DNA of 64,000 nt, taken from assembly GCF_963259705.1 (NCBI RefSeq), contig NC_081851.1:63458355-63522354 (forward strand), in the 5' to 3' direction. A model generated the notes under the pieces. It was given only the letters and a program-made list of their open reading frames with translations. It did not search any database and had not been told where the DNA came from. Positions 56,881 through 64,000 of the stretch are shown here, in pieces; positions within the stretch are counted from its first letter, which is position 1, and each line of letters starts with the position of its first letter. This DNA is from Myotis daubentonii. Its lineage: Eukaryota > Chordata > Mammalia > Chiroptera > Vespertilionidae. The translations under genes and the position numbers were made by a program.

Positions 56881-57116
56881 TTGTATCATAGCTCAGAAAT
56901 TACCTTATATAATAAAGAGCTAATATGCTAATTAGACCAAATAGCTGAACAACCTTCCAGACGTCCTTCCAGATGACCTTCCAGATGAAGCTGGGGCTGC
57001 AAGGGCCAGCCAAGGCATCCGGGGCTGCGAGGGCCAAGCCCCTTGCATGAATTTCATGCATTGGGCCTCTAGTACAAATATAATTATACAGATATAATTT
57101 CTGAGCTATGATACAA
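56881..57116. repeat. 22-bp perfect inverted repeat flanking a HeliBat
   Basis: The left arm at 56881-56902 and right arm at 57095-57116 are exact reverse complements. The HeliBat at 56904-57072 lies between them, and without it the loop would be about 24 nt. The palindrome could be part of an older foldback element. Similarity does not extend clearly beyond the arms. Confidence 0.9.
56904..57072 (+). mobile_element. Short HeliBat-type Helitron
   Basis: The 5' region ttatataataaagagctaat has its terminal TC altered. It is followed by ctaattagacc and three ccttccagac/t motifs. The 3' end has the hairpin gcatgaatttcatgc, then attgggcctctag, followed by T. A compact non-coding copy. Confidence 0.92.
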
Positions 57117-57309
57117 GAGATATAAAACATCAATATTTAATAGATTTTAGAAAATACAAATATACAGGTTGAAAAAGAAAGGATACTTTCAATAGATGAA
57201 TGCAGATGACTTTGTTAAATGTATAGAAGCTTAAAGAGTTTATCACCAAGACAAAGTGCTAAAAGATAGGCTGAAAGTCTGTAGTTTCAAAAGGAAATCA
57301 ACTGGGAGT

Positions 57310-57561
57310 GGGCCTAAGCCTCAGTCGGACATCCTTAGCGCTGGAGACAGTAGAGGCTCCCGCCACAACTGCTGTGCTCCCAGCTGTCACCCCAGCTTGT
57401 GGCTGAGTGGAGCTCCTCCTGTGGGAGTGCACTGGTCACCAGGGGGCAGCTCCTGCATTGACTTTCTGCCCCTGGTGGTAAGTATGCGTCATAGCAACTG
57501 GCCGTTCCAGGTTGTTCCACTGTTAGGGTCAATTTGCTTATCATCCTTTTATTATATAGGA
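57310..57561 (-). mobile_element. HeliBat-type Helitron, 3' end missing
   Basis: The minus-strand 5' end tcctatataataaaaggatg starts at 57561 after an A. The interior includes the internal inverted repeat with arms 57427-57449 and about 57466-57487 shared with 17171 and 42488. The 3' hairpin and CTAG end are absent at the left. The 102-codon plus-strand frame is antisense and unsupported. Confidence 0.82.
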
Positions 57562-59747
57562 TAGCTTTCTTCCTAGAGAGGGAAATCCGAACTTCCTAAG
57601 GCCAAGTAGAAATCTGTCCTTGAGCGTTTTCATTGTAGGCATTTCCATAATAGGGCTGTGAGGCCTCTGATGGACCACAGGGCCAGAATCCACATGGCAT
57701 CAGTTATGCCACAATTAGTATGAGGCAGCTGAATTCACCCAATTTCCCTTTTCAGTGACTGTCATGTCATCCTCATATAAGGAGTATGAAAAGACATTCC
57801 AATGTCCAATCCAGGTGGGAGGACCAAAGGTCTTCTCTGCAGTTCCCTGGAGGTTGTGAGTTAAGGAGAAACAAAATTGAACCCCAAAATGAGTATCACT
57901 GCAGTAACACAGAGTACACTTCCTAGATTCCACAGCCAGAAAAATTCTGGCAAGCAAGTGAGTTTTTATATTATTCCAATCAGTGGCAGTAAATGGGATC
58001 GCTAGCTGTTTCTTGCCAAAAACGGCAATCATGCTCTGGCCCTAAGAGATAATGCACAGTCATGAACTACAAAGCCATTGCAGCTGCCTCACACACAATA
58101 AATTGATGATCATTAAGCTATTATCATTGCAAAAGGAGTGATTACAATTTTTTTTTTCTCCATGACAAATCTAAAAAGCCATAGAAGAAAACCATTGGCT
58201 TGTCTAGGTATAAAAGCCATTACCTTTGTTGTCAACATTTGAAACACAGCCCAGCTCGTTTTCAAAACAGTTAAGTCATTTAGGATACATGCAATGAGAT
58301 TAGCCCTACTTGCTGGGAATGTAAATACTCTGTTTATTCATTTTCATGACCCTATAAAAGAGAATGAGATATGATGCTACCACAGGACAATGAAAGGCTC
58401 CAGAAAGGCAAGGGTGCCATTTTTTAGAAGCAGAATGTGAAGCTGGTGAGCACAAAATAAACCAGGAATTGTTGACAGCAGCTCCCTGTCTTCTATGTAG
58501 TGATGAAACCAAGCAAATATGGAAGTGGTCATTTCCAGCAGCCCTGAGCTGGTCCCCAAAGTGACTCATCTCTGTTGAGAAAAGACCTACGATCGTTGTT
58601 TTTGGATAATGTTTAATTCTATCTGCTCTGGTTTTATAAGTTGAATCACATAACAATAGAGAGCTAGGTTATAAAGACTTTTAGGAGTTATTTAATTCAA
58701 AATTCAACCTCAAGGCAGAAGTCTCCTTCTAGAATAATCCTGACCAATGGTTAACCAGTATCTGATTGACTATTACTGTTGATGAATCGGCATTATTTTT
58801 GGAAGCATCCTGTTCAATATTTGGATTTATCTAATGGTTATAACATCTTACTTAAAACTGAGCTGAAATTCATGTCACTAAACATCTATGTTATTAGTTC
58901 TAATTCTTTAGGAGCATTCCATGTGGATTTTTTTATTTTTGCTGAACCTGTTCCTACTTTGAATCCACCAGACATAGCATCCTTTCGAAGTATTTTTCCT
59001 CCCCAAAAATTGTTCATACATTTAAGAAAATTATTGTATAATTAATATGTGGTAGGCACATGGGGTTCTGTAGTGAATCAGAGACATGGTATATCATGGT
59101 TTATAGTTCAGTTTGGTTACAGAGAAGTAAACAGGTTAATAAGGATGATAAAATACCCTAGTTGCTGTGATAGCAATTGGAAGGGGCATCTAAGCAGACC
59201 TAGCACTTCACACATATTTCACTTACATGACTTGTGTGTTTCTTACCACTTTAGATACATACTAAATTGTTGATTGTCTCTTTTAAGATCTAGTTAAAAA
59301 TAAACCTAATACCGCAATGTGGAAGTGCCATCTACCTTTACTGAACATTGCAATATATTTTATCAAAGTGCCTAAAAGTTACTTTTCAATAATATTTGCT
59401 AGTCTTTTTTTGACATGAACCTTTTTCCAACTTGATCTAGGCTGCCATGCATATATTCCAGACCATTTTAAAATCCAGACCCTAGATAATAACATTAGTC
59501 TATGTTTAAGTTTATCTTATGTATTTAGACCAAGAGATGCAATTAGCTTTGCATTTTTCTTCTATCATACTACATATTAATTATATATTTCATTTTAAAT
59601 GACCAATACTACTTTCCAAGATTTCATGTAATATAGGAATTAAGATCTACATTTTCACAGTTAATCTTTCCACTTTTTCTCCCTTTCTGCCTGTTTTTTT
59701 CAACTCTTGTTTCTACACCCTGGATATAAATAATACAATGCACATTT
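57562..59747. other. Unassigned interval
   Basis: Over 2 kb without named repeats. Minus-strand frames of 105 codons (57715-58032) and 116 codons (58306-58656) are longer than most here. Neither has a domain, and the second overlaps another frame. Without cross-species evidence they are not called as exons. Confidence 0.4.
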
Positions 59748-59762
59748 AAAGACCTAAATATG

Positions 59763-59976
59763 CCCTAACCGGTTTGGCTCAGTGGATAGAGCATCGGCCT
59801 GTGGACTCAAGGGTCCCAGGTTTGATTCTGGTCAAGGGCATGTACATTGGTTGTGGGCTCATCCCCAGTAGGAGGGGTGCAGGAGGCAGCTGATTGATGT
59901 TTCTCTTCCATCAATGTTTCTAACTCTCGATTCCTCTCCCTTCCTCTCTGTAAAAAATAAATAAAATATATTTTTA
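59763..59976 (+). mobile_element. Ves SINE (gtttggctcagtggatag-type head)
   Basis: Head ccctaaccggtttggctcag, B-box region ggtttgattctgg, core aggggtgcaggaggcagctg, and an aaataaataaaatat tail. The exact 15-bp TSD aaagacctaaatatg lies at 59748-59762 and 59977-59991. Confidence 0.97.
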
Positions 59977-59991
59977 AAAGACCTAAATATG

Positions 59992-61766
59992 GCACTATCA
60001 CTCCTACTTGAATATATATGCAAATATGCAAATGTTTTTAAAAGATTAGGTTGGTAGAAACAATGATAAATAACAAAGGTAAATTACCATAGTAAAACCC
60101 TTATCTCTCCTGTTTTGAAATCTGATTTCTGAAAGATTACTCCTAATATCTAATGCTTTGCCTTGATATTTTAAAAAATTTTCTGATACATTTCCATATA
60201 TCTTCTTTATATGCTTACATCTCTCCATAGGATTAATTGAGGCCAAATATTACCATTCTTATTTTATAACAAAAGCTGAGTCATACAGTACCAAAATGCC
60301 AAAGTCACACAGAATGGAAAAGCCAGGACTAAGAACCAAACTCCTGACACCCGGTGGACTTTCAGTGTATACTATGCATAACGAAAGTTTAAGTGTGAGT
60401 GGTTGGTATGTATATGCCTGCAAGCAAATCATTACCCTTGTTATTGACAAGTTCATGCCATTAGCTAATGGTAGTAGAATAGCTGAAAAGAAAATACTAA
60501 CCACTGCTAACTCAAATGTTATGAGATTAATGGAGTAAGTAGAGAGGGAATTTGATTAAGGTGGATTTCAAGCAAAGTGCAAAAATGAGCAGTGCATGAA
60601 AAAGTCAGGAGGTCTAAGTGCACAAGTTTCACATCGGCTCGCACTGTATAAACCATAATGCACTTCACATTTCTTGGCAAAAATTCCATGTTTAACAAAA
60701 CTTAATCATTTCTTAAATAAAGCTGTGTGAGCACTTCAACAAATTATAAAGAGGTCTGAAATCAATCTATTTAGAGGTCCATACCATTTTTTTTGTGGGT
60801 TTTTTTTCTCCTTTCTAACAAGAGAACTATAAACTTGGACGTTCCATACAATCAGAGCCTGTGATGTGACTATTTATTTTTAAAAGGCATTCTATAGCAT
60901 ACCAATTGCTGAATCTAGAAACCCTCCATTGATATTCCATTTAATAAACTAGCGAGTCAGGCACATTTATTTTAAAGTTCAGGTTTAATTAAAAGATAAG
61001 ACTAGAGTGACAGAATGGCAAGGGAGAGGGAGATGTTGAAACTTTTTGTTTATTATTGCAGAGCAGCTGCTTTTTAACTTAATCTCCATTAATGTCAAAT
61101 CAAAAGGCAGCACTTCTTATAAGCTTTTGCATTTGCCTCGCCACCTGCTTCCCTTAGGAAATTACTATGCATTTCTTTATTCTGGGTTGAAATATAGTAG
61201 GAGCCCATTATTGTCTGGCTGAAAAGTACTGAGAAATAGTTTTCATAGTGTTTATTTTTAAATTAAAACTCATTTATTTATTTAAGTAGCACTATTTATT
61301 AGCCTCTTTGGGGGCGCTGGGGATGGTAAGAATTGAATAAATAGACCAAAAAATAAAAATAAACAACGAAATTACAAATTGAAAAACAAGCAAACAAAAT
61401 GGGCTTGGCTGGCACCTGCTTTAGTAAGTTTCTAGTACCTGCGGTCAGAGCAGAGATAAGAGAGGGTGTATGTAGGTGCAGGAGAAACAGGAAGGAGAGA
61501 GTTGCAGGGTAGATGTAGGAGGCATCTTTACTGTGTGCCCCGAGAAAGTAGCAAATCCTGGCGTTGTTTTCCTAAAGTTCCGTCGTAAATGAGCTGTACG
61601 CTCGTGCAAGCTCCTGATTTTCATTATGGCGTCCCCCATTCCAAACGTGTCCAGGATATATAGAGAGAGGAGTATTAAAATGAATGAAAATAGCTCTGTA
61701 TAAATTTTTAAGTCCACACGTTTCTATTGGAAGTTCTCTTTCTACGTCAATAAACTCAAGACCCTC
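59992..61766. other. Unassigned AT-rich interval; possible conserved DNA
   Basis: No repeat is recognised. The segment at 60580-61210 is low-repeat, moderately AT-rich and free of simple repeats, which would fit conserved non-coding DNA. This is only an inference. Confidence 0.35.
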
Positions 61767-62138
61767 CATTATGGGCTGAGCTGTGGTGCCTGCAAATATA
61801 TTGAAGGTTCATCCTCCCTGCCAGTGCCTCAGAATGTGACCAAATTTGGAACTAGGGTCTTTAAAGAGATAATAAGTTAAAGTGGGGTCTCTAGGGTGGG
61901 CCCTAATGTGATATCACTGGTGTCCTCACAGGAAGAGAAATTTTAAACATAGTTAACAGACAAAAGGCCAAGTAACCACATAGGAAGAAGCCAAGGAAAG
62001 AGGCCTCAGAAGGAACCAAATCCTGCAGACACCTTGATCTCGAAATTCTATCCTCCAGAAAGTTGAGAAAATATATTTGTGGTTTAAGCCACCTAGTCTG
62101 TGTTGCTTTGTTATGGCAGCACTAGCAAGCGAATATAC
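61767..62138 (+). mobile_element. MLT1-type (ERVL-MaLR) LTR
   Basis: Near-complete order of an MLT1 LTR: ccattatgggctgagctgtg, gggtctttaaagagataata, gtggggtctctagggtgggc, atcactggtgtcctcacagg, ccaaggaaagaggcctcaga, cagacaccttgatctcgaaa, gtggtttaagccacctagtc, then ttatggcagcactagcaagc. Ancient mammalian element, not coding. Confidence 0.9.
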
Positions 62139-64000
62139 TCTTTGAGGTGTGTCCATGTATAATCCACTCTAGTAACAATAACTATAAAATACTGAGTAAA
62201 AATGAATGTGGGAGTTGGGGAGAGAATGCCAATGTTCTGGTTTTGCCTGTGTAGGTCACTCTTTTCTGATGGCCTAACAACCTTAATGCACATTATTCAA
62301 CACATATCTACATGTTTTTCACTGGGATTTTTTTTTACTGTTTTACATATTTTAAACTTGAATAGAATATTTTATCAATTGATATAGTATGTACTCATTT
62401 ACAACTAATTTTCCGCTAGTCTATAACAGGAAGAACATGAAATCTGACATAACCCTAGGCAGAGACACTCTGACCACTATTTTGACAAGGAGTAACAGAA
62501 CCATACAAGGAAGAAAGGCGGTGTTTGTTGTTGGCATCAACCCTATTAAAATTTTGCCTTTAAATATATTTTCCCTTCAGTTGCTTCTGGAGATAGGCCT
62601 TTGGCAGCTCCATCCATAAGCCAAGGCAAACCTGGTGATAGCAGCCTTTCAAGGAACCCATGATGTCAACTCCAGGGGCCCTGTCAGTCAGTCTTCCACT
62701 CCAAAAAGCATCCAGGTCCAGAGGATGATGGATTTTTACTTCACATTATTTTATTCAGTTTATTTTTTTTAGATGACACAAACACCAAGCAAAAGCTGAA
62801 ACCACTCATGTTGCTTCTGTGTTCCCAGATGAATTATTAATCTTCTGTCAAGTCTAATCCCTGACCCTCAGTTAATTCTATTTCAGCAGTTGATGCCTCT
62901 ATTAGCCTCACTGCACTTGAATTCTGTTGCTCCCTCGGCTCTTGCCTGCTGAGAAACTGTTTTTTGAGTACTTAGCAGAAAAGCTCTATGCTTTGTTGGC
63001 TCAGATTTTAATTTCAAATACTCTTCTTACTGATCAGATACTTGAAAGCAAATGTTTTGAGGGGCTCCCCTCATGCATTGGAAGGTGACTGGAAGTTTTA
63101 CGTATGTCAAAATACATAAATTATAACAAAATCTTCATTTTTTATACCACTAATAGACTCCTGGATGAATAAACGGTATTGAAGGTGAAAAAAATAATAA
63201 CTTTAAGAAAGCAGATAGTAGAGAAACATATAGATTGAAAGAAAGAAATGGGACTAGGGCCAGATTTCACTATTTCTGAATATTGTTGTCTATGCTATTA
63301 AGATAAACATAAACAAACTAAAATGTAAATGCAATGTTTAAATGGGAATGTGATGTAATTCTATAATTAATAAAACATGATCCTGGAGTGAAAGATCAAG
63401 CTAACTGAAAGAGATGCCTCTATACTTTGGGACTGCCTCATTTTAGCACGCACAATTGATGTCACCGCAGTGTATGGAACCAATCAGTTAAGTCACCCTA
63501 ACTCTTATGAGTGTGTTATCACCAAAAACAGGATTCCAAAGTGCATAGAGCAGTGATGCTACAGGAAGAAATGTTCTTCAGTGTTGGTGACTATCTGAAT
63601 CAATAAAATGTATTGATTGCTACGTCCCTTGGTGAAACTTAAAGTAAAATTACCTCTATCTCTTCTACTCCAATCTCCTGCTGAATAGCACTTACATAAA
63701 CATCCTTCCAGCTATTTATCACAATTTCTCTCCTCCTGTGAGAGAACACACACCTCTTCACAAAGAAAGGGCATTCCGTTATTTTGTATAAACCCAATAA
63801 TTAGAAAATGTCTTCTTACAATGACTCTTAACTCCTAGTGCTACTCATTGATACCGAAACCTTGGTAACAATGGAAACCAACGAGTAAATGTGTTTCCTG
63901 CCTCTGCCATTTGATAGATTTTTAAATTGCCTGAAATCTCCATCTTTTCCCCCTCAAAGTTTCTGATTAAAAACAGCAACAACAACATTTTCTGAGGATG
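62139..64000. other. Unassigned sequence to the window edge
   Basis: No named element. Short frames (62202-62387, 62389-62619) have no domains. Normal mixed composition with A-rich patches. Confidence 0.4.

Noticed and set aside
57715..58032. 105-codon minus-strand frame
   Set aside because: Cys-containing but with no motif spacing of a known family. Left as unassigned.
58306..58656. 116-codon minus-strand frame
   Set aside because: No recognisable features, and it overlaps a second frame on the same strand. Not supported as a gene.

Overview
This window looks like gene-free nuclear DNA from a vespertilionid (evening/mouse-eared) bat. Three things point there: about fifteen Ves-type tRNA-derived SINEs, eight HeliBat-type Helitrons, and eleven short hAT elements, several still with exact 8-bp target-site duplications (TSDs). 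Ves SINEs are a bat lineage marker, and abundant HeliBats plus recent hAT activity are established features of Vespertilionidae. The species cannot be fixed from the sequence alone. No protein-coding gene, exon series, tRNA, rRNA or CRISPR is supported. The only recognisable coding sequence is decayed L1 ORF2. Nothing bacterial or phage-like is present. The window is best read as an intergenic gene desert or the inside of a very large intron.

Layout. 1-10 kb: AT-rich single-copy DNA with Ves SINEs, a MIR, a 300-bp GGAA microsatellite, an old L1 interrupted by a Ves, and a solo endogenous-retrovirus LTR (9686-10229) with a 6-bp TSD. 10-14.5 kb: a quiet AT-rich block with one microsatellite and one SINE. 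14.5-21 kb: a dense cluster with a head-to-tail HeliBat pair split by a hAT element exactly at their junction, an L1 split by a 620-bp hAT, and older L1. 21-31 kb: hAT elements, and a four-layer nest of ancient repeat > LTR > foldback hAT at 24.1-24.8 kb. Then come old minus-strand L1 pieces, a probable LTR, a possible processed-transcript remnant, and MIRs. 31-37.1 kb: a 5'-truncated bat L1 with TSD, MIRs, LTR, Ves, hAT, HeliBat, a Ves inside a MIR, and a hAT inside a Ves. 37-53 kb: sparser, with MIR/L2, one mariner MITE, a HeliBat and an ancient LTR. 53-57.6 kb: a GC-rich 690-bp HeliBat carrying a perfect 25-bp hairpin, and two further HeliBats. 57.6-64 kb: mostly unassigned sequence with one Ves and one MLT1-type LTR.

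How the parts relate. They do not form a pathway; they form a record of insertions. The nesting gives a relative order: MIR/L2/MLT1/old L1 first, then Ves SINEs and LTRs, then hAT and HeliBat elements. No novel gene system was found. The most unusual objects are the zero-gap HeliBat dimer, a hairpin conserved between HeliBat copies, the palindrome-rich HeliBat at 53.2-53.9 kb, and a perfect 22-bp inverted repeat straddling a HeliBat at 56.9-57.1 kb. Element boundaries without a quoted TSD are approximate. Family names are by memory of consensus features, not by database search.
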